This document shows positions 34,077-43,079 of a stretch of DNA of 58,817 nucleotides, one piece after another. The first letter of the stretch is position 1. The number at the start of each line of letters is the position of its first letter. A model generated the notes under the pieces. That model ran no database searches. It saw nothing but the letters and a program-made list of their open reading frames with translations, and was not told where the DNA came from. The DNA is taken from contig USDK01000009.1 of NCBI GenBank assembly GCA_900553355.1, positions 1 through 58,817 of the forward strand. Direction: 5' to 3'. A program made the translations under genes and the position numbers. The stretch comes from an uncultured Lachnospiraceae bacterium. Lineage in GTDB: Bacteria; Bacillota; Clostridia; Lachnospirales; Lachnospiraceae.

Positions 34077-35162
34077 ATGGAAGGGAAAATTATCAGAAGT
34101 GCCATCCAGGCACACGAGAGCAACAGGAGCTTTCATTTTCAATTCAGGGAGGAGCTGAAACCGAAACAGATTGACAACGCGATACGTGCGTATGCCAAAG
34201 GAGTGGAGGCAGCAGAGGTCATTGCGGTTCTTGATGAAACCATGATGTCAAACGGGAAAAAGGGGTATCTTGTTACGGGAAAAGGAATCTATTCCAGCAC
34301 AGTGTTTAATAAGAAAAGCAATCCTCTTCCGCTGGATCACATGGTGTCTGTGAAAGTGGAGAAGTCTGACTGCCTGATTACTTATGAGGATGGGACAAAA
34401 CGAGAGTTCTTTGTCAGCATCCATGATGAACTTCCAGAGATCTTAAAGGATCTGGTGGAAGGGGAGAACCAGAAAGCGCATGTGCCGGAAAAGCCAGAGG
34501 AGCCGCCAAAACAGGCAGAGCCAGTGGAGCCACCGAAGGAAATGGAGAAAGAGGAGCCTGTCGAGCCAAGGCAGGAGGCGAAAAGGTATCAGGTCGCTGT
34601 CGTGGGTGAAGCGGGCAGCGGCAGACACACGCTGGTGGAGCGCCTTTTAGAGAGCGGAGAATTGTCGGAGGATATTTCGCTGACCATCTTTGAGACGCCG
34701 CTGGAATTGTTCCATTATCTGGAGACGCCGGGAGCTTACCTTAACGGATATATAGGCGTCTGTGACTCCACAGCAGGGACATCAGATGAGCTGACGGATT
34801 CGATCCGGATCATGAGTGCGAAAGGGATCCCTCTTTCTGCGTTGTTTTTCAATAAACGGGATCTGCTGCTGGATGATGAAATGTTCCAGCTGTCAGCAAT
34901 CATGACACTGGGCGACATGGAGGATATGGGATTTGACGGATTTTATCAGCCGGAAAAAGTAGAAATCCTGTTGGGACGCTTGTTTTCGGTACCAGTCTAT
35001 ATAGGATGTGCAGTGGATATCAAGTCGAATGATCTGGAGCCGGAATTTGGAAATGCGGTTCAGGAGTTGGTGTTAGGATTGAATGCACATGAAGGGGTCC
35101 TGCCCAATGGGAAAACCGAACCGGTATCGTTGGAGGAACTGGTTTCACGGTATCAGGCATAA
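34077..35162 (+). CDS. PH-like domain fused to a degenerate GTPase domain
   Basis: 361 residues. The N-terminal ~125 residues contain a beta-rich segment (KKGYLVTGKGIYSSTVFNKK ... CLITYEDGTKREFFV) that resembles bacterial PH-like domains. A Pro/Glu/Lys-rich linker (about 130-170) leads to a P-loop-like GEAGSGRHTLVE (from Gly177), where Lys is replaced by Arg. Then comes a switch-like region and FFNKRD (Asn259-Asp262), similar to the NKxD guanine motif. A DxxG motif is not clear. It is probably a nucleotide-binding or pseudo-GTPase protein. No function is known; a terminator follows. Confidence 0.6.
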   Translation: MEGKIIRSAIQAHESNRSFHFQFREELKPKQIDNAIRAYAKGVEAAEVIAVLDETMMSNGKKGYLVTGKGIYSSTVFNKKSNPLPLDHMVSVKVEKSDCLITYEDGTKREFFVSIHDELPEILKDLVEGENQKAHVPEKPEEPPKQAEPVEPPKEMEKEEPVEPRQEAKRYQVAVVGEAGSGRHTLVERLLESGELSEDISLTIFETPLELFHYLETPGAYLNGYIGVCDSTAGTSDELTDSIRIMSAKGIPLSALFFNKRDLLLDDEMFQLSAIMTLGDMEDMGFDGFYQPEKVEILLGRLFSVPVYIGCAVDIKSNDLEPEFGNAVQELVLGLNAHEGVLPNGKTEPVSLEELVSRYQA

Positions 35163-35178
35163 AAACAATTAATTCTTA

Positions 35179-35214
35179 CGGAGACAGACTCGGAAATCTG
35201 TCTCCATTTATTTT
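35179..35214 (+). terminator. Rho-independent terminator
   Basis: Stem GGAGACAGA (35179-35187) with TCTGTCTCC (35196-35204), followed by ATTTATTTTT. Confidence 0.8.
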
Positions 35215-35443
35215 TGAAAATAGCTAGATATCTGTTATTAATAACAAGATGGTCAAATAGAATATCATCAGTGCTAACATTTATGTGTAGTAGAAATACC
35301 AACGAGAGTCCTTGCCATATAGTAGGTTATGAAGATTACGAAATGATAAATGAATTTAAGATTTATAGCATATCAGACCGACATGTTGATTTCCCAAGGC
35401 AGAGGATCCTAGATGGATACTATAATAAAAGTAACCGGAAGAT
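35215..35443. other. AT-rich intergenic region without a convincing gene
   Basis: This stretch between the terminator and pyrE is clearly richer in A and T than its surroundings. A 77-codon frame runs through it from a TTG, but it has no ribosome site, starts inside the terminator tail, and gives no recognisable protein. It may be the remnant of a lost gene. Confidence 0.5.
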
Positions 35444-35472
35444 TTGAAAATCCCTGGTAGTTATGTTAGAAT
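35444..35472 (+). promoter_or_regulatory. Candidate promoter of pyrE
   Basis: TTGAAA (35444-35449), a 17-base spacer and TAGAAT (35467-35472), 42 bases before the start codon. Confidence 0.55.
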
Positions 35473-35514
35473 TGTAAAGAAAAATATAAGCCCACAAGAT
35501 GGAGGTTTGAAGAT

Positions 35515-36195
35515 ATGGAACAGTACAAGCAGGAATTTATCGAATTTATGGTAGAGAGCGATGTGTTGAAATTTGGAGAGTTCACACTGAAAAGTGGAAG
35601 GAAATCTCCCTTTTTTATGAATGCGGGAGCTTACGTGACTGGTACCCAGCTGAAGCGTCTCGGAGAGTATTATGCAAAAGCAATCCACGATAAATATGGA
35701 GATGATTTTGACGTGCTGTTTGGACCAGCCTACAAAGGAATTCCGCTTGCCGTGGTGACTGCCATTGCCTACAGTGAGTTATATGGAAAAGAGGTCCGCT
35801 ATTGTTCAGACCGGAAGGAAGAAAAGGACCACGGGGCAGATAAGGGAAGCTTCCTGGGAAGCAAGCTTAAGGATGGCGACAGGGTGGTTATGATTGAGGA
35901 TGTGACCACTTCCGGGAAATCTATGGAGGAGACTGTGCCAAAGGTAAAAGGTGCGGCAGATGTGACAATCGTGGGCCTTATGGTATCCTTAAACCGGATG
36001 GAAGTAGGAAAAGGTGGAGAAAAATGCGCCCTGGACGAGATAAAAGAACTGTATGGTTTCGATACGGCAGCTATCGTAACGATGGAAGAAGTCGTAGAGT
36101 ATCTCTACAACCGGGAGTGCCAGGGAAAAATCGTGATCGATGATACATTAAAATCAGCAATCGACGCATATTATGAACAGTATGGCGCGAAATAA
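35515..36195 (+). CDS. pyrE: Orotate phosphoribosyltransferase PyrE
   Basis: Joins orotate and PRPP to give OMP. The 226-residue protein has the PRPP-binding motif VVMIEDVTTSGKS, with the Asp pair as Asp-Val-Thr-Thr, and the flexible loop DRKEEKDHGADKG containing catalytic Lys and His. Starts at an ATG behind GGAGGTTTG. It lies about 8.7 kb after pyrD, outside the main pyr cluster, with its own promoter. A small membrane protein gene follows 17 bases later. Confidence 0.95.
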   Translation: MEQYKQEFIEFMVESDVLKFGEFTLKSGRKSPFFMNAGAYVTGTQLKRLGEYYAKAIHDKYGDDFDVLFGPAYKGIPLAVVTAIAYSELYGKEVRYCSDRKEEKDHGADKGSFLGSKLKDGDRVVMIEDVTTSGKSMEETVPKVKGAADVTIVGLMVSLNRMEVGKGGEKCALDEIKELYGFDTAAIVTMEEVVEYLYNRECQGKIVIDDTLKSAIDAYYEQYGAK

Positions 36196-36212
36196 GGTCA
36201 GGAGGAATGCAT

Positions 36213-36365
36213 ATGAACGAGAAAGCATATAAAGCTATGAGTCTGGCAGGGGCAGCAGGGATTGCTGTTGGAATCGTGATTTTAGTTGTAGGAATCGCCA
36301 CGGGCGTGATTGCAATCGTAAGTGGAGTACACCTGCAGAAGGAGAAAAAAGGGCTCACTTTCTAA
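36213..36365 (+). CDS. Small single-pass membrane protein (50 residues)
   Basis: A short frame reading MNEKAYKAMSLAGAAG and ending KEKKGLTF, with one membrane helix rich in Gly, Ile and Val in between. A strong AGGAGG is 8 bases upstream, so it is very likely translated. No family is recognised. It starts a run of small membrane protein genes (VanZ-type and DUF6142-like) and may share the pyrE transcript. Confidence 0.7.
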   Translation: MNEKAYKAMSLAGAAGIAVGIVILVVGIATGVIAIVSGVHLQKEKKGLTF

Positions 36366-36396
36366 GAGCTATATTTGATAGAAAGGAAGCAGTTTT

Positions 36397-36885
36397 TTGA
36401 ATGTAAAGACGAGGAAGAGGATCCGAATCCTCGGGAAGATTTTATTTATACTGTATGTAATCTTTATTGTTTATTTTTTGATATTTTCTGACTGGTATGG
36501 CCGGACGGGGGAATTGGAAGAATATCATTATAATCTGGTGTTGTTCCGGGAAATCAAAAGATTCTGGGAGTACCGGGATCAGGTAGGATTTTTTGCAATG
36601 TTTACAAATCTGTTTGGCAATGTAATCATTTTTATCCCGTTCGGATTTTTCCTGCCTATGGCCAGTAGATACCGGAGCCTTCTTGGGACGGTGTTTTATA
36701 GTTTCGGCCTGAGCCTTTGTGTGGAGACCTTTCAGCTTTTTTCTAAGGTGGGCAGTTTTGATGTGGATGATCTTTTGCTCAATACCATCGGCGGACTGGC
36801 AGGATATCTTGTGTTTGTAATCCTCGCGGCAATAAGGAGAAGACATGTTACTACGAAGAAGAAAAATAAAAAAAGAAGACACTAG
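36397..36885 (+). CDS. VanZ-family membrane protein
   Basis: 162 residues starting at a TTG with AAAGGAAG upstream. It has four membrane helices in VanZ order: an N-terminal helix (ILFILYVIFIVYFLIF), then NLFGNVIIFIPFGFFLP, the conserved SFGLSLCVETFQLF and VDDLLLNTIGGLAGYLVFVI. VanZ-type proteins affect sensitivity to glycopeptides such as teicoplanin in some strains, by an unknown mechanism. Its 3' end overlaps the next gene by 41 bases. Confidence 0.88.
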   Translation: MNVKTRKRIRILGKILFILYVIFIVYFLIFSDWYGRTGELEEYHYNLVLFREIKRFWEYRDQVGFFAMFTNLFGNVIIFIPFGFFLPMASRYRSLLGTVFYSFGLSLCVETFQLFSKVGSFDVDDLLLNTIGGLAGYLVFVILAAIRRRHVTTKKKNKKRRH

Positions 36886-37243
36886 AGCGAAGGCTGCGGC
36901 AAAGGCAAAGGAGAAGCAGCGCAGGAAGATGATCCGGACAAAGTACGGACAGGCGCCGCTGCGTCATGCACGGAAAGGAATTTATTCCTGTATCTATGCG
37001 GCAGCCGTCTTTGCTCTTTTATTTTTAATGATCCTGATCTCCTATGTAGCAAAAGGCGAGGTCGGGATTTTGATCGGTCTGGTAGGCCTTGGAACAGTGG
37101 CATTGTCAGTATCAGGACTGACGCTTGGCATCAAAGGCCTGAAGGAGCGAGACAAAAATTATATTACCTGTAAAGTAGGAATCGGGACCAATGGCCTGTT
37201 CCTTCTGGCTCTTGCAGGATTATTTATCAGGGGGCTGTTATAA
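36845..37243 (+). CDS. Small membrane protein, DUF6142-like
   Basis: 132 residues. A strongly basic N-terminus (RRRKIKKEDTRAKAAAKAKEKQRRK) is followed by the segment APLRHARKGIYSCIYAAAVFALLFL and three membrane helices. AAGGAG lies 6 bases before the ATG. The family name is from memory of similar Lachnospiraceae proteins and is not certain. It overlaps the VanZ gene and is followed 3 bases later by the peptidase gene. Confidence 0.65.
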   Translation: MLLRRRKIKKEDTRAKAAAKAKEKQRRKMIRTKYGQAPLRHARKGIYSCIYAAAVFALLFLMILISYVAKGEVGILIGLVGLGTVALSVSGLTLGIKGLKERDKNYITCKVGIGTNGLFLLALAGLFIRGLL

Positions 37244-37246
37244 AAA

Positions 37247-39286
37247 ATGATAGAAGAAAGATACGAGCTTGCCATCGAAAGGATCCGTCAGATTCACGGA
37301 GAAAGAAGTGTGGAACAGCCGTTTCGGGCATTTTTTCAAAAGACGGCGGAATTTCTTCTGATGATCGATGAATTAAAAGGAGAACTGGAAAACGGAGTCT
37401 ATGACTGCCAGGATCTGGCCGGAATGGAAAGCTGGAATCACAGGCTTTACCAGGATATTCTGCCGGAAAACTATGGGAAAAGCTATGGAAACCCCGCGTA
37501 TGCAGTAAAAGAACTGGGAGAAGAATACGGTCAGATGTTCAGTTTCCTTTATACGGAGCTAAGAGGAGCCATTCCTTATGTGTTCGAAAGGAAGACAGAA
37601 TATCTGGACATCTTATTTGAGCTTTTTCTGGAGATTTATGTGCAGTTTGAAGAAGAGACGCCATCCCCGGAACAGGTAAAAGAGATTATTTACTGGTATG
37701 CCAGTGATTACTGTGATGTTTTTGTGGCTGACCGGATCCGGGAGCAGATTGATCCGGACTGTTCTTTCGCGGCGGATATTATCTGTAACAGTGATCTGAG
37801 TGATCTGCGGTATTTATATCGGTTTGGAGAGTATATCAGCGAAAATGAAAAGAAGACGGCGGAACATCTGCTGGCGCTTCCGGAGGAACTGATCCAGAAG
37901 ATGGCGGACGTCTATACAGAAGGATACCGGATCGGGTTTGTGAATACCGGGAAGGATCTGACCAAAAAGGGAACCGTAGAGATCCGCTATGTGATCGGGT
38001 TTGAAAGAGTCATAAAAAAGGCGATTGAAAATTTCCGCAGGATGGGACTGCGGCCGGTGCTGTGCCGATCCGGCGCCAGTGTGCTGACAAAGCGTCGGCA
38101 TCTGAAGGTAGGATATTACGGGGCGGTAGCCAACAAGCAGTTTGACTACGATCATGGCAATGACCAGGCCTTGTTTTTAGATAAAAAATTTCTGGAGCGT
38201 AAGCTGGAAGTGATCCAGACGACCTATGAGCATCATAAGGAACTGGCAGCTGAAATGGCAGGACCTGCGGTGATCGAGATGTTCGGGGAGACACCCTTTT
38301 CCCCAAAGCAGACGCAGGAGGCACTCTCGCTGAATGCCAGGCAGGAGAAACTGGCACTTCATTTTGACAGCAGGCAGAGTCAGATTGTGAATCAGTACAT
38401 TCCTGGAGATGAACGAAGCTTTACGATCATTGCCTATCCGGTGCCGGAGATCGGAAAAGATTATGAAGCGATTTTTGACGAGGTGATCCGGATCAACACA
38501 CTGGACGCCAAAGTTTATGAAAAGGTGCAGCAGACGCTCATTGACGCTCTGGATCAGGGAGAGTATGTACACATTCTGGGAGGAAATGGCAACCGGACGG
38601 ATCTGAAAGTGCAGCTTTATCACCTGAACAATCCGGAGAAGGAGACAATCTTTGAAAACTGTGTGGCAGACGTCAATATTCCTGTGGGGGAGGTATTTAC
38701 CTCTCCGGTGCTGGAAGGGACCAATGGTGTCCTGCATGTCAGCAAGGTGTATCTGAATGAACTGCAGTACAGGGATCTGGAGATCACTTTTGCCAATGGT
38801 ATGATTGCAGATTACCGCTGTGGGAATTTTGAGAGAGAGCTGGAGAATAAGGCTTATATCCGTGAGAATATCCTGCACAAGCATGAGACACTGCCGCTGG
38901 GAGAGTTTGCGATCGGAACGAATACAACTGCTTATGTGACAGCGAAAAAATATGGTATTGAAGAAAAAATGCCAATCCTGATCGCGGAAAAAATGGGGCC
39001 TCATTTTGCAGTGGGAGATACCTGCTACAGCTGGAGCGAAGACATAAAGGTATATAATCCGAATGGAAAGGAAATTGTGGCAAGGGATAATTCTGTATCA
39101 ATCCGCCGGAAGGAGGATGTATCCAAGGCATATTTCCATTGCCATACAGATATTACTATTCCCTATGAAGAATTAAAAAGCATTACGGTCGTGACGAAAG
39201 AAGGTAAGGAGATTGTACTCCTTGAGGATGGCAGATTTGTACTGCCGGGGACCGAGATCCTGAACGAACCGTTGAAAAATGCATAG
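37247..39286 (+). CDS. M29-like metallo-aminopeptidase with long N-terminal extension
   Basis: 679 residues. The C-terminal ~380 residues have M29 signatures: VPVGEVFTSPVLEGTNGVLHV-like strand with metal-ligand Glu, LGEFAIGTNTTAY with a second Glu, HFAVGDTC, and CHTDITIPY with the His-x-Asp pair. M29 enzymes are dinuclear metal aminopeptidases of about 410 residues. The first ~270 residues are an added, mostly helical domain not known to me. Assignment to M29 rests on these motifs; the exact substrate is unknown. purE follows 43 bases later. Confidence 0.75.
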   Translation: MIEERYELAIERIRQIHGERSVEQPFRAFFQKTAEFLLMIDELKGELENGVYDCQDLAGMESWNHRLYQDILPENYGKSYGNPAYAVKELGEEYGQMFSFLYTELRGAIPYVFERKTEYLDILFELFLEIYVQFEEETPSPEQVKEIIYWYASDYCDVFVADRIREQIDPDCSFAADIICNSDLSDLRYLYRFGEYISENEKKTAEHLLALPEELIQKMADVYTEGYRIGFVNTGKDLTKKGTVEIRYVIGFERVIKKAIENFRRMGLRPVLCRSGASVLTKRRHLKVGYYGAVANKQFDYDHGNDQALFLDKKFLERKLEVIQTTYEHHKELAAEMAGPAVIEMFGETPFSPKQTQEALSLNARQEKLALHFDSRQSQIVNQYIPGDERSFTIIAYPVPEIGKDYEAIFDEVIRINTLDAKVYEKVQQTLIDALDQGEYVHILGGNGNRTDLKVQLYHLNNPEKETIFENCVADVNIPVGEVFTSPVLEGTNGVLHVSKVYLNELQYRDLEITFANGMIADYRCGNFERELENKAYIRENILHKHETLPLGEFAIGTNTTAYVTAKKYGIEEKMPILIAEKMGPHFAVGDTCYSWSEDIKVYNPNGKEIVARDNSVSIRRKEDVSKAYFHCHTDITIPYEELKSITVVTKEGKEIVLLEDGRFVLPGTEILNEPLKNA

Positions 39287-39329
39287 AAATCATGTATCAT
39301 GAACCCAAGAAAAAGAAAGGATGAAGATT

Positions 39330-39842
39330 ATGGCAAAAGTAGGAATTGTAATGGGCAGCGACTCTGATCTGAAGGTAATGAGTAAGGCTGCATCTATGCT
39401 GGAAAAGCTGGGAATTGATTATGAGATGACGATCATCTCTGCACACAGAGAGCCGGATGTGTTCTTTGAGTGGGCAAAGGCAGCAGAAGGAAAAGGAATT
39501 AAGGTGATCATCGCAGGTGCCGGAATGGCTGCACACCTTCCGGGAATGTGCGCGGCACTGTTCCCGATGCCGGTGATCGGAGTGCCGATGTCCGGAAAGA
39601 ATCTGGCAGGGGAAGACGCACTCTTTTCCATCGTGCAGATGCCGCCGGGAATTCCGGTTGCGACGGTAGCCATTGACGGAGGAATGAATGCTGCGATCCT
39701 TGCGGCAAAGATTTTGGCTGTGTCTGATGAAGAACTGTTAAAGAAACTGAAAGACTACAGCACAGAGATGAAAGAGACTGTACAGGCAAAAGCGGCAAAG
39801 CTTGATGAGATTGGCTATCAGGCATATCTGGATCAGAAGTAA
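39330..39842 (+). CDS. purE: N5-carboxyaminoimidazole ribonucleotide mutase PurE
   Basis: Class I PurE moves the carboxyl group from N5-CAIR to give CAIR. The 170-residue protein has GIVMGSDSDL and the catalytic SAHREPD, with GMAAHLPGM in the third loop. The ATG at 39330 gives the usual MxKVGIVMGS start and the better spacing from AAAGG; an ATG at 39321 is also in frame. It heads purE-purM-purN-purD; no purine riboswitch is visible upstream, and no purK is in the window. Confidence 0.93.
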   Translation: MAKVGIVMGSDSDLKVMSKAASMLEKLGIDYEMTIISAHREPDVFFEWAKAAEGKGIKVIIAGAGMAAHLPGMCAALFPMPVIGVPMSGKNLAGEDALFSIVQMPPGIPVATVAIDGGMNAAILAAKILAVSDEELLKKLKDYSTEMKETVQAKAAKLDEIGYQAYLDQK

Positions 39843-39872
39843 GGTTGGAAAGAAAGATAAAGGAGACTGGTT

Positions 39873-40898
39873 ATGGATTATAAAAAGGCTGGCGTAGATA
39901 TTGAAGCAGGCTACAGATCCGTAGAACTGATGAAGGAGCATGTGAAAAAGACCATGCGCCCGGAAGTGCTGGGAGGTCTGGGAGGTTTTTCAGGAGCATT
40001 TTCACTGAGTAAGATCAAAGAAATGGAAGATCCGGTACTTCTGTCCGGAACCGATGGCTGTGGAACAAAGGTAAAGCTTGCGATGGTTCTCGACAAGCAT
40101 GATACGATTGGAATCGATGCTGTGGCGATGTGTGTCAATGATATTGCATGTGCCGGCGGAGAACCGCTGTTTTTCCTGGATTATATTGCCTGTGGCAAAA
40201 ACTATCCGGAAAAGATCGCAGATATTGTAAAAGGTGTGGCAGAAGGATGTCTTCAGTCAGAGGCTGCCCTGATCGGCGGCGAGACCGCAGAGCACCCAGG
40301 ACTGATGGCTGAAGATGAGTATGATCTGGCCGGGTTTGCTGTAGGTGTCTGCGACAGGAAGGATATGATCACAGGTGAGAATTTAGAAGGCGGAGACGTT
40401 CTGATCGGTATGGCTTCTTCCGGCGTACATAGCAATGGCTTCTCCCTGGTTCGGAAGGTGTTTGAGATGACAAAAGAATCTCTGGAGACCTACCATGAAG
40501 ATCTGGGGACGACTCTTGGAGAGGCGCTGCTTGCTCCTACAAGAATCTATGTAAAGGCATTAAAGAGCCTGAAAAATGCAGGGGTGACTGTAAAAGCATG
40601 CAGCCATATTACCGGCGGAGGCTTCTATGAAAATATTCCGAGAATGCTGAAAGAGGGTGTGAAAGCTGTAATTGAGAAAGACAGCTATCCGATTCCGCCT
40701 ATCTTTGCAAAGATTGCAAAAGAAGGAAATGTAGAAGAGCAGATGATGTATAACACCTACAATATGGGGCTTGGAATGGTGATCGCCGTAGATCCGGAGG
40801 ATACTGACAAAGCGATGGAGGCCATTCGTGCAGCCGGAGATAAGCCTTATGTAGTTGGCCATATCGAGACCGGAGAAAAGGGAGTCGAATTATGTTAA
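39873..40898 (+). CDS. purM: Phosphoribosylformylglycinamidine cyclo-ligase PurM
   Basis: Closes the imidazole ring to form AIR using ATP. The 341-residue protein starts DYKKAGVDIEAGYRSVELMK and has the PurM signatures LLSGTDGCGTKVKLA, DAVAMCVNDI, GGETAEHPG and SHITGGGF. Start behind AAAGGAG. It overlaps purN by 7 bases, so both should be made together. Confidence 0.96.
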   Translation: MDYKKAGVDIEAGYRSVELMKEHVKKTMRPEVLGGLGGFSGAFSLSKIKEMEDPVLLSGTDGCGTKVKLAMVLDKHDTIGIDAVAMCVNDIACAGGEPLFFLDYIACGKNYPEKIADIVKGVAEGCLQSEAALIGGETAEHPGLMAEDEYDLAGFAVGVCDRKDMITGENLEGGDVLIGMASSGVHSNGFSLVRKVFEMTKESLETYHEDLGTTLGEALLAPTRIYVKALKSLKNAGVTVKACSHITGGGFYENIPRMLKEGVKAVIEKDSYPIPPIFAKIAKEGNVEEQMMYNTYNMGLGMVIAVDPEDTDKAMEAIRAAGDKPYVVGHIETGEKGVELC

Positions 40899-41518
40899 AT
40901 GTGGTTGTCATGGTGTCTGGCGGGGGGACGAACCTGCAGGCGATTATTGACGCAATTGAAGGTGGAAAAATCCAGAATGTAAAGATCTGCGGAGTAATCA
41001 GCAACAATGCCAATGCATATGCATTGGAGCGTGCACGGAAGCATGATATTCCGGCTGTATGTATTTCGCCGAAGGACTTTGTGTCCCGGGAAGAGTTTAA
41101 CAAAGCATTTCTTCAGAAGGTGGAGGAAATCGGACCGGATCTGATCGTACTGGCAGGTTTCCTGGTGGTAATACCACCGGAGATGATCCGCCGGTATCCG
41201 AACCAGATTATCAACATCCATCCGTCATTAATCCCCTCGTTCTGCGGAACCGGATACTATGGTTTGAAAGTGCACGAAGCGGCGCTTGCCCGAGGCGTAA
41301 AGGTGGCAGGAGCTACGGTGCATTTTGTGGATGAAGGCACGGATACAGGACCGATCATCTTACAGAAAGCAGTCGAGGTCAAAAACGGAGATACACCGGA
41401 AGTTCTGCAGCGCCGGGTGATGGAACAGGCAGAGTGGCAGATCCTTCCAAGAGCAATCCAGCTGATTGCGGAGGGAAAGGTAAAGGTAACAGGAAGTATC
41501 GCAGAGGTGACAGAGTAG
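40892..41518 (+). CDS. purN: Phosphoribosylglycinamide formyltransferase PurN
   Basis: Uses 10-formyl-THF to formylate GAR. The 208-residue protein has VVMVSGGGTNLQAIIDAI near the N-terminus, the LAGFLVVIPPEMI segment, the catalytic NIHPSLIPSFCG (Asn, His), and the VHFVDEGTDTGPII motif with catalytic Asp. It overlaps purM by 7 bases. purD begins 56 bases later. Confidence 0.95.
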   Translation: MLNVVVMVSGGGTNLQAIIDAIEGGKIQNVKICGVISNNANAYALERARKHDIPAVCISPKDFVSREEFNKAFLQKVEEIGPDLIVLAGFLVVIPPEMIRRYPNQIINIHPSLIPSFCGTGYYGLKVHEAALARGVKVAGATVHFVDEGTDTGPIILQKAVEVKNGDTPEVLQRRVMEQAEWQILPRAIQLIAEGKVKVTGSIAEVTE

Positions 41519-41574
41519 TATCTGCCGTGTGAAAACAGGCGGCAGCATCAAATATACAGGAGGGTCAGACAAAA

Positions 41575-42846
41575 ATGAAAGTATTGATCGTGGGAAGCGG
41601 CGGAAGAGAACACGCCATCGCATACAGTGTGGCAAAGAGTGATAAAGTGGATAAGATTTATTGTACACCGGGCAATGCAGGCATTGCAGAATATGCGGAG
41701 TGTGCACCTATCGGAGCCATGGAATTTGATAAAATCACGGCATTTGCGAAGGAAAAGGGCGTGGATCTGGTCATTGTAGGGATGGATGACCCTCTGGTAG
41801 GGGGGCTGGTAGACTGCCTGGAGGCAGAAGGTATCCGTACTTTTGGACCTACAAAGGCCGCTGCTATTCTGGAGGGCTCGAAAGCATTTTCCAAAGATCT
41901 GATGAAAAAGTACAACATCCCGACGGCGGCCTACGAGACTTTTTCAGATCCCCAAAAAGCGCTGGAATATCTTGAGACAGCAAAACTGCCGATCGTGCTG
42001 AAGGCAGATGGACTGGCCCTTGGGAAAGGTGTGTTAATCTGTAATACACTGGATGAAGCAAAAGAAGGCGTTAAGACCATCATGGAAGATAAGAAATTCG
42101 GAGACGCCGGAAACGAAATGGTCATCGAAGAATTTATGACAGGCCGTGAAGTGTCTGTGCTGTCCTTTGTAGACGGAAAGACGATCAAGACTATGACTTC
42201 TGCTCAGGATCACAAGCGGGCCGGAGACGGTGATACTGGTCTGAATACGGGAGGAATGGGAACTTTTTCTCCAAGTCCTTTCTATACCCGGGAAGTGGAT
42301 GAGTTTTGTCAGAAGCATATCTACCAGGCCACGGTAGATGCCATGAGAGCAGAAGGAAGACCGTTTAAGGGAGTGATCTTCTTTGGCCTGATGCTGACAG
42401 AGGAAGGCCCGAAGGTTCTGGAATATAATGCAAGATTTGGAGATCCGGAGGCACAGGTAGTACTGCCGCGGATGAAGAATGATATTATCGAAGTGGTGGA
42501 GGCCTGCATCGATGGCACGCTGGATCAGGTAGACCTGCAATTTGAAGATAATGCAGCGGTCTGCGTGGTACTGGCAAGCGAAGGGTATCCGGTATCCTAC
42601 GAAAAAGGACTGCCGATCAGTGGACTGGAGAAATTCAAGGATGCTGACGGGTATTACTGCTTCCATGCCGGAACAAAGTTTGACGGAGATAAGATCGTCA
42701 CCAACGGAGGCCGGGTCCTCGGCATTACGGCAAAGGGCAAAGATTTAAAAGAAGCCCGTGCAAATGCCTATGCGGCTACAGAGTGGGTACAGTTTGACAA
42801 TAAGTATATGCGTCACGATATCGGAAAAGCAATCGATGAGGCATAA
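41575..42846 (+). CDS. purD: Phosphoribosylamine-glycine ligase PurD
   Basis: An ATP-grasp enzyme making GAR. The 423-residue protein starts KVLIVGSGGREHAIA, and has IVLKADGLALGKGV, LNTGGMGTFSP and YNARFGDPE, all conserved. AGGAGG is 9 bases upstream. It ends the pur cluster and is followed by a terminator 27 bases later. Confidence 0.96.
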   Translation: MKVLIVGSGGREHAIAYSVAKSDKVDKIYCTPGNAGIAEYAECAPIGAMEFDKITAFAKEKGVDLVIVGMDDPLVGGLVDCLEAEGIRTFGPTKAAAILEGSKAFSKDLMKKYNIPTAAYETFSDPQKALEYLETAKLPIVLKADGLALGKGVLICNTLDEAKEGVKTIMEDKKFGDAGNEMVIEEFMTGREVSVLSFVDGKTIKTMTSAQDHKRAGDGDTGLNTGGMGTFSPSPFYTREVDEFCQKHIYQATVDAMRAEGRPFKGVIFFGLMLTEEGPKVLEYNARFGDPEAQVVLPRMKNDIIEVVEACIDGTLDQVDLQFEDNAAVCVVLASEGYPVSYEKGLPISGLEKFKDADGYYCFHAGTKFDGDKIVTNGGRVLGITAKGKDLKEARANAYAATEWVQFDNKYMRHDIGKAIDEA

Positions 42847-42872
42847 ATATAAATACCATTAAATATGAATAG

Positions 42873-42934
42873 AAACTGCCAGGAATCTATGCTATGATAT
42901 ATGAAAGCATTATGTTTCTGGCAGTTTTTCTTTA
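42873..42934 (+). terminator. Rho-independent terminator after purD
   Basis: Stem AAACTGCCAG (42873-42882) with CTGGCAGTTT (42918-42927), followed by TTCTTT. The loop is long (35 bases). Confidence 0.7.
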
Positions 42935-43079
42935 GCGGCAATTGCCGTGTCTGATTTTCCAAAAAGATCTAAAAGAAATCTCAATGCTTTGATTCCAATT
43001 TACAGGGCAGAGAGGTTTCGTAAAATCTTTTGGGAAGTTTGGGAAGCCTCCTGCAGGATTTTATGAAAAGGAGGCAGGT

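Noticed and set aside
35214..35447. 77-codon frame in the gap before pyrE
   Set aside because: It starts from TTG inside a terminator tail, has no ribosome site, is AT-rich and gives no known protein pattern.
38177..39004. 275-codon minus-strand frame inside the peptidase gene
   Set aside because: Antisense to a conserved gene; rich in His, Ile and Leu as typical for mirror frames.
39287..39329. Purine riboswitch before purE
   Set aside because: The gap is only 43 bases and lacks the aptamer core; read-through from the upstream peptidase gene is more likely.
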